From Ectocarpus siliculosus (lineage: Eukaryota; Sar; Phaeophyceae; Ectocarpales; Ectocarpaceae), in assembly GCA_000310025.1 (NCBI GenBank), contig FN649739.1, forward strand, positions 1 to 64,000: a DNA stretch of 64,000 bases. Direction: 5' to 3'. Made by a program: the position numbers and the translations under genes. Below, one piece after another: positions 35,572 to 49,100 of the stretch; the stretch's first letter is position 1; every line of letters begins with the position of its first letter. The notes beneath the pieces are model-generated. The model was not told the origin of the DNA and ran no database searches. It saw only the letters and a program-made list of their open reading frames with translations.

Positions 35572-38500
35572 ATGGAAATTGAGTATGGGGACATCACGAG
35601 CGACGAGGCTGTTGGCTTTTGCCTGCCGGATCCTAGGAAGGCCAGGGAAGACACCCTGAGCTTGCTGCAGGTAAAACACAACAACTAACAGAGGCCTGCC
35701 AGCTGCAATCAACCATGGTGTATGCGTATGGTCGAACGTTGTCGGGACAAATATCCCCCGCGGATATGCAACTCTTCTACATGGGTGCCACCTGTTGGCA
35801 TGGGCACGCGGAATCTCGTGGAAACTGCGCTCGGCCCACTCTCACCTTGGACCCTCCGCTGGCCTCGGTCGCGGGCTGATGTAGTACTGCTGTACCACGA
35901 CCCACCCGTCAACAGCGTTGTTCATGCTCAACAAGCCTTGAGTCCTCACCACTGTTTTTCAGTCCAAGGTTCCCGGTGGGACTTCTAGTTAGTTGGCTAG
36001 CCAAGCTTACGTCCCGGGGGCGATGCAAGAGGACGCGCCCAATGCCATCACGGTTGCATCGTCGCATGTCAACGTTGGCCAGTACAGGTTTTCCGCACAA
36101 CCTGCAGATTTGTTTTTCGCGTCATGTGCGGGGTATTTTTTTGTTCTCGCGGTGGCCTTTCCGCGTGTGCGTGATATGTATGTCTTCGCCGCAGATCTTA
36201 CGGCTGTAACCGCCGCGTTATTGGATGACTCGCTCGTATGTATTGGTAACTCACGGTATACAGAACGCGCCACCACTTAAGAACTCAGGAGTTGGGAAAA
36301 TTGAGCCAAAAACAAAGCAAAATTTAAGAACTTGAAAACCGTTTGAGCTCTGTTGACGCCCTGCACTACTTTTGTACGTAAAACCTATATCGCGACCATT
36401 CGTAGATTCGTAGCATGACCAGTAACAACCCCAGCCCCGGCCGAAACTATGAAGAACTTCTTAAGTGGTGCCGCGTTCTGTATGTGTATGCGTTGCGCAG
36501 GAATTAGAAGTCTTCCTGTTCATGAAAAGAATAGTGTTTCGTTTTCTCGTCAAGGCTTGTTTGGTCGAATGCCTCCCCGCGAAATAGAGCCAGTCGCGGC
36601 GACTTAAGCGTCGATTGCACGTGGCATGGATGTCTGGCGGTCCCCGGGCATGGGCAGTAGCGTGCCGACGGGCCTCGTGCGTGCCCCTGAGAAGGAACCA
36701 TGAGAAAACATTGGCTGCCGCGAGAGAGAATCGTCCCGAACCTCGAAAAATATGGATATTGGTAGTTGATCATTACCGTAGGTTGCATCAGATATCACAT
36801 CCCAGCACAACGCACACAAGTCCCACAGACCATGGGCAACACAACAGCGAGTGGTCAAACGCAGAGGATCACAGCAGTATGACCTGCAGCCACTAGCCTA
36901 AAAGCACACCCTCACACACATGCGAAAGGTCACGGCGAGAAAATAATACCCCGTACATGATTCAATTTCCAGGAAATTCTGCAGGTTGTTGTACGCATAA
37001 CCGGCACAATGACGTTGAGATGCAAAGGCTACCCGCGCTGCATCACCCGGCATGGAGCGGGTCCATTTTGCGTAGATTCGAAGGTTTGGGTTGTCTGACG
37101 TCACGTGCAAAGACATGATCGTCGATGTGTCAGGCTTACGCACTGACAAGAGCGTGCTCTCGGTGTTACGAACTCAAGTAGTTAGCCTCGCAGCACCTTG
37201 CTGCATCTAAATACCACCACATGAAAGGCACCATACACACAGCTAGGTGGCTTGTCATTGTTGTTGCTTGTTTCTCTGGAGAATGTTATCGACAGACCAA
37301 AGCGGTTGAAGCCCAACAAGCTGTCCGCGCGGGTTTCATGTACTCTCACTTCGAACGCATGACATCATAATGATCTCGGGGGAGAGATGCCACTGAGCCT
37401 TCTTCAGAGAGAGAGAGCCGAGAACCGCTGCATCCGGAGATTTCTGCAACCAAGTGTAGTTTCTGTACAGCTATTACCCCCTGCCTATGTAGTTTCCTCG
37501 CCAGACCGACGCTTGCAGCCACCAACCGACGACAGGTGTCAAAGAATGCGAGCGGGACGTTTTTTTTCGAGCTGATGCCCACCCTCGCCAACTCTAGTCT
37601 GAGACATCTAGTGCCTCGCCGTCTCTAACGACGGTCACACGAAAGGCACCATACACACAGCTACGGTCGGGTAGCTTTATCAATGCTATTGCTTCAGTCA
37701 GTGAAGAGACATCGCCTATTGACCAAAGTGGTGACCCAGGCCGAAAAAGCTGTGTCCACGGCGGGGCACCGCCTGTTTGGGCAGATGCCTACTGCTGTAC
37801 AGCAGCAGATTGCCTCCTCGAAAACTTTTTGTTCTTACCCTCCCTGCTCCTTCCCGTGTCTGACGACGGTCACACGGGAGGCGCCATTCGCACAGCTACG
37901 GGGTGGCTTCGCCATTGCTGTTGGAGCGGTCTGTGGCAAGAACTCACCAGAAACCCAAACAGCGGCAGGGAATACTACGTGCGTGCTCCCCGGCTTCTAG
38001 AGGCCATGGCCTGTAACAATAACAAGTGTAAACGTCGACTGCAGCGTAACACACGCACACAAGGGGTTTGGGTTCCCGTAGATCCATGTGTGCATGTCTG
38101 TCACGACCTCTACGCGAGGGTATGTTGTGTATGTTGTGCGAAGTCAATCGTGTCTAAGGCTCAGAACACTTGCCGTCCATTTACACCGAACACACCTATC
38201 TACAGCAGTACCTACCGACGCCTTGCACCTCGACCTGCATTTTTTCAACCTGCGGGTATTATGCGAAGACCGGCCCCCCGTTAGGTGGGCGGGCGAAGCA
38301 CCCCTCGTCAACATAGTGATGCAGACTGTAGACCGTTGCAACAAACCCACAAACTCTAAGAGATTGTTCGGGGGGGTTGCCGTCAGGGGAAATCGTATCT
38401 GTACGCCTTTGAGCACTCTGTAGGTTCTCCTGTGTGTCTTGTGCTTCGCACCCTGTCTTGTAACCAACTTGATGGTGACGAATAACGGGCTTTCCCCACC

Positions 38501-41500
38501 TGCAGGCGATGATCAGAAACCGATGCGAGAATTTTGGCGACGGGCTTTGCAAGGAAAGCAGAAGCATCAAGGTTCTTCAGGACTATCTCGAGGGACACGG
38601 GCTGCAGACAGAGTGTCATGCGAGGCCAGAACGGCCAGAACGCCACAACATTGTCTGTACGTTAACCTTGTTGTTTGGGTGGCATTTTCGCATTTCCTTC
38701 TGGCGTGTTTTTCGGGTCGTAGCCACCAACTACTTGAAGCAGGAGTGACGAGAAAATGACGACAACCACGGCGCGGCTGTGGAGTTATTTTGGAGTTGTC
38801 TCCAATCGCGGGTTGGCTTTGTGGGCATGTTCTTTATATTGGGATGTATCTTGCACTACTATAGACAAAAATGAAAGACCTAAAGTGCGTATCTTTTGGT
38901 TGGTACTATTAGGGATACATGTAGCGTATGGTACCTGTCGGTTGCATCAGAGCTACTGTGCGAGCTCCCGCGCGAGTCAGTCCGCTTCTTGAAACAATGC
39001 ACGCGTGCCATTCACCATCATTTTGCCGCGCCCCCTTGTTTTGTTTTGTTTTGTGTTGTTTTGGGCGCGGGATACGCTCTCGAGCAGCCAGCATCGGGTC
39101 CGGCTCCCCGAGAGTGATGCTTGGCCCGGCACACGTGGACGTCGTCCCCGCCACCCCGGATGACGCCTCACAGGTTCAGCAGGTGTACAGCGGCTGGGAC
39201 GAAGATCCCTGGTCGGGGACGGTGACGGATGGCGAGGTGTTCGGGAGAGGCGCGGTGGGTGCCTAGTACCTCACTTCATCTGATGTCGTGGTCACTTTGG
39301 TCCCACTCATTTTTTTTTTGTCTTTTCGTGCATAACATGGCGTGTTGTGCAGCATCCTGGGTCCTCAAGAAACTGTGCAATACCGTGTGTTCTGACGGGG
39401 AATAAAGGTAGGGAGAGCCGCAAATGGCCAGGTGATGTCTATGCCGCGGACATGTCGTGAAGCCGACCCCCCAAAGGGTTTTCTGTCAAAGATCGTCTGG
39501 AGGGTAACTGCTGTACCTGCGGTACTATGTGGAGCGATTGCAGGACAAATGTGAGCCCCAAGCATCTCCCCCGATTTGTTCCTCTCACTGTAACTTGGTA
39601 TCCTCCACAGGTGGATATGCTCAACACGGTAGCAGCCATGGCAGTGGCTTTCGTAAGCATCAAGGAGAGCGGTAAGCCTGACTGGCGTCGAGGGTGTTGT
39701 ACACGCTTGTTTTCCACACACCCCTACTTATTACTGTTGTACCTAGGGCTCTTGCCACCGATAGTGTATACACTCGAGTCCCTGGGGGAAGCAGGGTATA
39801 CATAAAATTGAAGAGAGACATATGTTGAGAAGTAAACGTTCCCGTGGAAAACGATGCTCACGGAGGATCCGCGTCACAACTTTTTCGAGGACAAAAACAA
39901 AAAAGCTTGTTTGTAATTGGCTAAAACACAGGTAGTAAGCTCGCCGTAGCCCCACAACGCCGGGCGTCTGCTGTCTTTTTCTTCAGCGTGCGGAAAGCTG
40001 CTCAATCAGCTAATTCAGCAACTCGAAATTGTGGATGCACTTTGGCATTTTGACTGAGGAGGTTCCCAAATATTTTGCGTTTTGTTGTTCTTCATGTTGA
40101 TGTTGATGTTGATGTTGTTGTTCCCTTTGGTTCGGAAGGTAGTCTTTCCTCTCCCCAGCAGGCCACTACACTGTGTCAAACCCTGGACAATTGAAAGCTG
40201 GCAATACGTTCAAGTATTTGATTGCCTTTTTTTGTGGTTTGGAATGATGCAGGAGTGGCGCTAAACGGGACCCTTCTGTTCTGTGCCGTGAGCGACGAGG
40301 AGGCCGGGGGGGAAGACGGAGCCAAGTGAGAGTCTGGGGGGGTGCGGGAGTGGGGATTGGGACCAGTGGTCCCTATGTTGTTTTTCTGTTCGAAACAATT
40401 CGGCAAGATACAGAGTAGGTGAGAGAGAGGGACCCTTTTAGGTAATCCAATCAACACCCCGGTAAAGATTAACCTTGTGATTTGGCTGAGCTGGTTCATG
40501 ATGACAACAGCCAGCATCAGCAACTGTCGACAACTTCCACAAAGACAACGTTGACGATCATATATGCAGCTAGCAAGGGGCTAGGATCGCAGAATCAGTG
40601 GCCGCTGGGAACAGCACCTACGCTCCGCGTACTCGATCGTGTCGCGTGCCTTTTCGGATTCCATGTGCATTTTTTCCATGCTTGCACCAATGAACAACGA
40701 TCCGACCAAACGCGTGAAGGTTCATCTTGAGCGATCCGGGACTGAAGAAGCTATTCACCGCCGACTACTGCGTCACGGAGCTTGGTGGAGCGTCTATCCC
40801 GGACTTTAAGCTGCGGCCCACGCTGTCGTTTTTCCAGAGCACCGCAGAGAAGGGTGGGAGCACCTTCATGTTGTTGCGGCATTGTGTTCTAAGGTTGTTT
40901 TGACTTGGAAGTGTGCGTTATTTTCTTGTGCCAAGGGGTACGCCTACGGCTCGCCTCCGTCACGGTTTTGAATTCCGTTGGATGCTTCCCTCGTTTGCCT
41001 CAAGAGTGCACGAGATTGTGACGGGAACCCCATTTGTATGCCAAAGCACCGCATCTTGCGCGACGATCATTGTACACGTACCGGAGGTCGATTGTGGTTG
41101 ACAATGCTACATTCTACTAAATAATGGTGCTGCTGATGGTACTCCTGTTTGCTAGATCGTAGTAACCACGTTGCAAATCTACAAATTTCATCGCCGATAC
41201 TGAAAGGCACGACCAAGGTGGAGGTAACGCTAAGGGGGAGACCAGGCCATGGCTCTGTTCCAAGGGCCGCAGACAACGCTCTTGTTAGGGCCGCGGAGGT
41301 GGTGAGGCGGGTACATGCCTACAGCGCGCCCACGGTCATCACACCAGGTGAGCTTCCACAGATCTGGAGTTCGTACACGCCAGATCATGTTCCCGTGTGT
41401 TGCTGTCTTGTCGTCGTTGCGCGTATCGGACAACCGTACTGGGAAAGCAGAATCAGTGTGGTTGGGCAATACACCCCCGATTTGCTGTTTCTGAGCCAAG

Positions 41501-44482
41501 GCCAGTAGGGCTGGGATTCTTTGGGCGTGCTATCCGTTAGTTGCATGGAGTGGTGCGAGTCTCCATATAAGCGGACGTACGCAAATCGGACACTGTCCCC
41601 ATGCTCACCCCACGATCTGACATTGTTTTGCCGTGGGTACCGTTCCCCCCCCCCACCCAACAACCCATGCTAACGAAATGCATCGCCCAGAATGGAAAGG
41701 GTTCGTGAAAGCACTGCAGCTTCCGGGACCTCTAGAGTGGCTGCTGACCTTTCCACCGCTGCTGCCGCTAGTCCTCATGGTTCTGCTCAAGATGGGCAGT
41801 CCCATTGCACCAGTGGGGCACGCGTTGACGCGGCTCACGATGTCCCCCAACGCTCTTGTTGGAGCGGTGAAGGACAACGTCGTGCCTGGTATCTGCACGG
41901 TGAGGTGCAAAAGGCGTCGTTTCGATTGTCGCAGTAGGTGTGTGGCTTATATTTGTCTGCGTTATCTGTGACATTGATTTTGTGTTTTGGCATTGATCGT
42001 AACGACCTTCTGTCGATGATGTTGTTGCTGTTGTACTGTTCGAATCCCATTGGCGGAACGGCATTTCAGCCAAATGCACCTCCTCAGTGTTGAAGCTACA
42101 GACTATCAGAGCTTGTCCCTGTTTCTTGAAATTCCGAAAACGATGGTCGTAACAATCGTAGAACCGATCAGTCGGCGGTTTAACCCTAAATACTGTCTTC
42201 TGGTGAACTTGAACACCTCGTGCTCACCTCACGCATGGCTGTATGTGACCACTCGAGCCTGGTTTTAAGTTTTCCCGAGCACTGCATTGATTTGTCCTGC
42301 CTTCATCGTTAAGGTAACGTTCTCGTATTGGACTCTTCTCGTAGCAGTATTCTTCAACGGCACTATTCTGGGTGTTGGTTTAAAGGGTGCGATGCGATTC
42401 AACGATTCGGTGAATGTGAAAAGGTGGCTGTGGACTGCCGGACCCTGCCTGGCCAAAGCGAGGAGTATGTGTTGGACCACGTGAGGAAGGCGCTAGGGTC
42501 CGACATAGCCAGCGATGTCGACCACTGCAGTATTGGAGCACAGTGAGTTGATTCATCGTGCAACCGCTACACCGAGTTACGCTCCTCGCTTTTCCATGTT
42601 GCTCGTTTCATCGTCGGCTGTCTTTGATGCACCATTGTGCTGCCCATTCAATCTTCCAATTGCAATTTTCCATGCGGTTTCTCCGCCACCGTCGTCAATC
42701 CGGCCTAGCACCATAGTCTCACCTGGATGCATTGGATCAAACTTACCGCGGAGGATGCGACCCTGCTTTCGGTACTGCACTGCACTTGTCTTTGTCCGCC
42801 TCGACCAGTGCAGGCCCTTGTAGCCCAACGCACAGAAGATCTATGTGGCCGACCATGCCAACCTCGAGCAGACACTGCGCTCTAACGGCGACCGAGTCCC
42901 GCCTTGGTCGAACGTTTTCGGTTTGGTACTCGATGCACAATGCTAACAGTACCAGTGCGTCACCATTGTGTTCCAGCACACCCCACGATGAATCCCATTC
43001 ACGTGGCATCCACACCATTGTTGAGCAGATCCCACATACCCGCGTCGAGGTCGGAGCCTGACACGCCCTTGTGGAAAGCTATGGAAAAGGCAGCTTCGGC
43101 GGTGATCAAAGGCGCCTCACTCGTAAGTTTGGTCATAAATTAACCACGAATTCTCTTCGCTTGCCCAAGACATGTGAAAGGACGTGTTAAGCCCACCGCA
43201 GACTCTCCGGTGCTAACAGTCATGTTTTTGCTCACATAAATCCGGGCTACGGTCACAACTGGGTACAGGGCTTTGGTGCGCACCCGTTGCCCCGCTAGAC
43301 TCGATTCTGTATCCGAATTTGATATTTGTGCATGGTTTCTGGCGCATTGCATGGAGCGACGAAGGTAGTTTCTTCTTCCGTGCCCAACGTATTTTTGCTA
43401 CGGCCACACGTCGTTGGTTGACTGTCCGTTGTACGATGTTGAGAGAAGTTATTCTGCGGTGTTGGTCGGCCTGGGCGTTGACTACAGCTGCTTTAAACTT
43501 AGACACATGCAAGTGCATTTCAAAGACCTCGCCCTCACGACCATCCATTTGTCTTGTTTTCTACTCACGTCGACTCGCCTACAGGTGCCGGTGATGCTGC
43601 CGGGGGGTACGGACTGCAGATACTACCGCGGGATTGGAGGGGCCGTTGCGTACGGTGCCAACCTTCTTGAGCCTTCCATGACTTTCGGGTGGGTGGTGTG
43701 ACGAGGTGTGACGAAAGTGGGGTTTCGTCTTGTTGCGGAAAACGTTGTTGTCGACCTCCCTGGTGGCCGGGGGCGCTGGTTTTGTTATGTGTTTTCTCAC
43801 TCCACATGCTTCACACGGGCGCGTTAGACGCGCTCTGCGGTCATGTGACGGCTTGGCTTCGTTGATCGACACATGCTGCTCAAGGTACAGCGGGGTAGGA
43901 CGGGCGGTCGCCGATGGGGCTAAGGTGTTCACCAAGACTCTTCCAAACGTTGTGTGCTCGAAATGATCACGAGGCCATTTTGCGGAATGCGGAATGCGAT
44001 GATTATCATAGCGGGGTAAGTTTTCGAACCCCGGCCATGCGCTTGCAACGCTTTGCCCTTCATTTGATGCGCAATTGTTTCCAGTGATTTGACAAAGCGG
44101 TTCCATGGTCAGAACGAGCGCATTGGCCTGCGGTCGCTTTGGACGAGCGTGCAGTTCTACTCTCTGGTGAGTCTACTCTCACTCTCTCCGGTATCGCCCA
44201 AACCAACTTCATTTGTTTTTGCCCACATTCGTGATTGCTAGGTCATTCTGTTTGTGATAAGTCGGCGCAAACACATGAAACGATCAAGTATCGTTTTATT
44301 CAAACCGGCGAGCAACTTGCCTCTCCGTGGCTGTTTGTATTCTGCTGTTCATGTCGCTCTGATCTGGGCTCGTTTGAGGGTGTTTTTTTTTTCGGGGTCA
44401 GTTTAGATTCGTTCGTGTTGCCGTCCCTTGCTTGGTTGGCTTTCCATCTTCAAGTCCACCACTGCTGCAGGCAAGTCAATGA
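35572..44482 (+). CDS. M20/M25/M40-family metallopeptidase (ArgE/DapE/carboxypeptidase-like)
   Basis: Zinc hydrolase of amide bonds, probably a carboxypeptidase or aminoacylase. Exons: 35572-35670, 38506-38656, 39088-39254, 39611-39671, 40253-40325, 40720-40853, 41207-41347, 41691-41899, 42424-42542, 43029-43122, 43585-43688, 44085-44166, 44471-44482. All phases agree; the product is about 481 residues. Metal and catalytic residues are present: AHVDVVPA (His, Asp), GRGAVDMLN (bridging Asp), AVSDEEAGG (catalytic and ligand Glu), CVTELGGAS, and RFHGQNER (late His). RGRPGHGSVP marks the lid or dimerisation domain. The residue pattern recalls actinobacterial M20 enzymes more than animal PM20D1 or yeast CPS1 (memory-based). 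The first intron (2.8 kb) holds a MITE and R1 repeats. Start choice: MEIEYGD at 35572; an Arg-rich upstream extension from 35401 is open. The 12-base last exon (Ala-Ser-Gln-stop) is the least certain part; an alternative last exon is 44242-44406. Confidence 0.9.
36261..36480. mobile_element. MITE with TA duplication (M20 intron 1)
   Basis: A 220-base element whose left end CAGAACGCGCCACCACTTAA (36261 on) is mirrored at the right end, which finishes at 36480. The inverted repeats match at about 25 of 27 positions. TA lies at 36259-36260 and 36481-36482. There is no coding capacity. The ends differ from those of the 25.3 kb MITE, so this is a second family. Confidence 0.85.
37200..37940. repeat. 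Dispersed repeat family R1, three copies (M20 intron 1)
   Basis: Three direct copies near 37206, 37630 and 37865 share AAGGCACCATACACACAGCT (or a close variant), a GGTGGCTT block and TTGCTGTTG-like endings. The first two also share a GACCAAAG block followed by a GGCC or AGCC-type segment. Spacing is irregular (about 420 and 235 bases). Confidence 0.7.
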
Positions 44483-46164
44483 TTGGCTACAACAAGCCCG
44501 GATACCTACAGGTCGGCGTTGTGGTGATTGAAGAAACTGGTTGGTTTTGATGTCCCCCCAACACTACGTTTCTCTCGCAAGTTCTCCTGTAGAGGGGCTG
44601 GCTGGGTACTGCCATCGAGATATCCTGACCATTTCAGAACCCGCTTGACCCCCCACAGTTAGGTTCAGATGCACTGCCACTTCGTCGACTCTTGAGAGCA
44701 TATGGCACGGAATTCGATCATTGCACTCACATCCCGCGCTACCTGTTCATCTCTCAGATGGTGAAGAATCTCATGGTTGCCGAGTCAGCATGATTGGCGA
44801 CGGGATGCTCTTGGTAATTCAAGAACAGGGGTACGTTCTCTTCCGTTAAATCTCGCCCTGGGTACTCTGCACAGGCTGAGTGACTGCAGACTTTCGCCAA
44901 GAATCCGCGAGGCGTTGATAGATTCGAAGAAACTATTTTGGCGGGAGACATGCCTGGTGCCGCTCGTGCGGCGGACTTTGGCCTTTTTCTTTGCTCGTGT
45001 AGAGTGGCCATGGGAAGTCATCAGTCACTCTTGTTCGGGAGGGCGAGAAGGTTGAGTAGTGCCTGAGTTGTGTAGCGAATAGAGCTCGTGTTGCATGTTT
45101 GGCATACCACACGGCAGCAGGGTCGGCTGTACACTCCGTGTTGAGGGAGTGCAAAAGTCGCCGAAGTTTCGTAACCCTTCCTTTAGTCCGCCTTCCCCAA
45201 GAACGGCTAAATTCATAAAGGGAGCGTAGGGGTCACGCCTCGAAAAGGAACGGGACACAGCACCAACGCGTCGTAGGGAACGCATGTACGAGGGTTTCAT
45301 ACATTAGTCCGATCTCCTACGGTTCTGCAGTGGGCTTTATTCAGATTTGAATCTCGATACATTCCCGGCCGACCTATGGCATGAATAACTCAGACTTTTT
45401 AGGGCGGCAATGCATCATATCTTGCAGGAAACGTTTCCCTCTAAACCCGTAGCACAAACGCACCGCTGTCCTACAGCAGAAGTGCAATTCCACAACAACA
45501 CACCAATGCCCAGTTCTATCCTACGGCCTCTCTACAACATGGACGTTTGACACGGCCGCCAATAAGAAACTGACACGTGGCAACCGCGATACTATTGAAC
45601 GCTCGGCGAAACTAAATGGGTGAAAGGAAAGAGATGGAAATCCCATCTTGCTTGCTATCGAAATCCCTGCCGTATCAACCCGGGCCGCTCTTATGCATGC
45701 ACAGCCCGCGTTCTCTATCCATTTGTCTTCCTTCAGAGGAAAACTCGTACGGTTGCAATAAGCACGGTGAATGTATCGAGCCTATCCACCCGGAAAGGTT
45801 GAAACATAAAAACATACAATAATATTTCCGTGTTGGATCTCACGTTTCTCTCCCAAGGCAAACTTCGTCGATTGCTGCTGTCTTCACGCCAAGCTACTCC
45901 GCCCTCAGTCTATTATCTACATACGCCGCTTGGGTGACCGACAAATTACACGTTAATCGTGTCTCCAGGCTTGAGGCAATCAAGTCCCGGGCAAAACAAC
46001 ACAAAACCAAAGCGCCAACAAGCTTCGACCGAGGGCGCTGAAAAAAGCTACTACCCGTCACAGCCTCCCTAGCCCCACAACCAGACCACACGGCAGCCTC
46101 GCCCGCGTCCATCAAGTAACAAAAATGTTTCGGACTCGGCCGGTTACCCGAAAGCGTAAGTCGT
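44483..46164. other. Convergent spacer between M20 and SAC3 genes
   Basis: Both flanking genes end here, so 3' untranslated regions and poly(A) signals are expected. I see no coding motif in any frame and no clear repeat. Confidence 0.5.
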
Positions 46165-49100
46165 CTACTTGCGGCCGTGTGTTGTCTTACATGTGGGGCA
46201 GAGAGCTACCTGCCACAAACCTTCCTCCTCCTCCTGCGCTAACCTGGAAATACCTTCTTCGGCCTTCACGATGCCGTTCTCGCACCATGAACACCCGAAA
46301 CCGGCGCACGCGGTGCACGTAGCGGTAGCGGCGGTCTTGTTGCTGTCAGCGCTACTGCTTCTGTTCTTGTCGGATGCAGACGCGGCCAACGCTCGCGTTA
46401 AGCCCACCCAGTCATCCTCTCGCAAGGTGCAACTACCTCGCGCATTGCCACTATTTGTGCCGCAGAAAAAACTAGTCTTCTTCGCCGTCTCCGACTTCCA
46501 CACCGCCGGTACGCACTTGAAGACCACCGCCTGTGGTTGGTCTTTTGCATCCGTTTGGTGGCCGCTCGTGTTGCTGCCGTCTCCGTGTTTGATCTCCTCG
46601 ATGGGGAGGGAGAGGGCGCGGCAGATGCCTTCCGCGTGCTCCTCGTCGCGTGCCCGCAACATTCTCGCGACGTCGGCCTGCACAATCAAATACCAATACC
46701 AATCGAATGCATGTTTCTGAAAAACGAAGTATGGTGCCAAGAGTGAGACCAGCAAAGAAGAAAGCGGGAAAGGGGTACATCATGCGGATTTCGAAGCACC
46801 ACATCGAACAAACGTGCTCAGGGAGAGAGCGGGGTGCCAGGAACGGGAAGTACGGCAGTGGTGCTCGCCCGATTATCCCACGCTTGAAAGCCTGGCCGCA
46901 GTTTGACCGGGGGTGAATGCGCCGGCAAACGCGTTGTGTGATGTTTACATACATCAATCTGCCCACTTCCGACTATATACGTGCATGTAAGCACCTCTTG
47001 ACCACGACGGGGAGAACCACGGTAAACCATCCAGAAGAACGGGCTTCACACAGCGTGTACGATCGTCGGAGCGTGTATTGGACAACCAGCCGGCGTGCAG
47101 GCGTCAGGGGCGAGAGTTATGGGGGCGGAAAGAAGTCGTTGTCGACTGCAACGAGCGGGGAGAAAGATGCCACTTGTCAAGGACTAAGTCGAACAAAGAG
47201 AGGGAAATAATCGCCACTTACCAGCGGAACCTTCTCGCTTTTTCCGTACGCCTTGTTCATAGCTCTCAGCGCGTGGGCCCTCACGGGCAGAAGCATGACG
47301 TGGCATACGCATCGAAGGCGAACGGCAAAAGGGGATGAAGCGTTCTCACCCCCGACCAGCAGCTTCGTGCCCTCACGTATTGCGTCGTTAGGCTTCGGCG
47401 TGAAATTGCCAAGCAGCCGGAAGAACTCCGACCAATTCCCGTCGCGTACCACCGCCAGAATTCGAACTGCCGTCGCCATCTATCATACGAAGGGAAAAAG
47501 GGGGTAGGGTTAGGTTCGGGGGTGAAACGAAAAGTCCATAGGTATTGGGATGGAGGTGTACAACCCTTCCAATAGATATCCGACAAGAGCAGCGCCAAAA
47601 CACTTCGACGGCGTTCTTGGACATTCCAATGTGTGCCGAACGGCCGGTTTTTCTTGAATGACCCGATCGGGGTCAAGGGAGAAGAAGACGCGAAAAAAAA
47701 ACAAAGGTACGCTTCGGGGTTCAGGGAAGAGCGGGACCGATGGACATGTAGGCATGCTCGGCAGAGGCTGGTGAAAGAAAGGGGTGGCTAAAGAAACAGT
47801 TTCATCACCTTCGGGAAGGCTGTTCTGAAAGACATGGGGGCTGGTAGGATTCTACCCTCGACAGGGTATGTCACTGCAGTCGAAGCGATACCCGCATCTC
47901 GGCCTTCTCCGTCGCTTTGGTTGGATGGTGGCGGCAAGTAGAAAGACGAGCCACCGCACAGCTTTGAGACCGTAGTGGTGAACAGCCTGCCGACACCTGA
48001 CGTAGGTTGGTACACAACGGAAGCGCCGTAGTGGGCCTGTTAAGTTACCAGTAGGTCATCTTAGAGTGGCGCCAACACGACGAGCACCCCATACATATGT
48101 AGTGCTGGTGCGGACAGGGCCTAAGAAAAAAGAAACTAGTGGGAAAATCAACAGGGCTCAAAGAAAGAAATATGCTATCAGCAACAACCCAAAGCTGTTG
48201 CAAGTCTCATCGTTGAAGGCCAACGTGAATTCTCGTGGTTTCATGTGATGGCACCTTGTACGTTATGGTATCATGTTCATCGTGTGTACGAGCCAATATC
48301 CCTGAAAAAAAACACACGGTTGTGTGCTATTGAAAGCTTCATGTAACACACCAAAAGAGTAGGGGAAGCACATCGAGGCTTCCGACGGGGTTTGAACTCA
48401 GTGCATTCCTTGGCGAAGGTGATACATACCACACACCTTGCTCGCCGGCCGCGTCCCCAAGCTGTGGGTCTCCCCCGCTAGAGCCGTTCCCGTTCGAAAT
48501 GGCTGTCGCCAAGGCGTGTACCGCTTGCAGGCAAAGGTACTCGTCCCCCCCAAGGTGGTGATGCTGGTGGTGATTCAAGATTTGGGAAGGGAGTTCCGCC
48601 CTCGCCCCCTGCTTGACGCAAGCAGGTCAATGAGGAGAGGGAGGGGGGGATAAGCGATTCCGCGCGTCTACTGGCTAACCAGCAACACCGGCACTCCCCC
48701 CGCCACCCGCGAGATTAAGAATGTAAAACTAAATTGGATCATTTCCACGTTCACTCACGTGATGACCGCGGGCCGGGTAGGGTAAGCTCAACGTTGCGAG
48801 CACGTTTGTCATCCCACGAGAGGCTCAGTGCCCCCTGCCGACGCCAGCAACGACCTACGACGACGATGACAATGACAACCCTCCCGCACCTGGAAAAAAA
48901 TCTCCGCCAACGAAGAGAAGACTCCCTGCAACTCTCGTGTGTGTAGATGTCGGTCGAAGACATCTGTCGCCTGGCAAAGCGAACGGAACAGAGCCGACAC
49001 GGCATACGGCATGTCATCATCGGCGATGGCAACAACAAAACCACCAAAAAACAGCCACCCCACCCTTGTAGCGAACAATGAACTGGTTGCGGCAGCACGT

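Noticed and set aside
35993-36280. 95-residue plus-strand frame
   Set aside because: Lies in the first M20 intron and runs into the MITE at 36261; no motif and no fitting splice phase.
47501-47514. GGGGTAGGGTTAGG near a SAC3 splice acceptor
   Set aside because: Fewer than two clean units, no context suggesting insertion.
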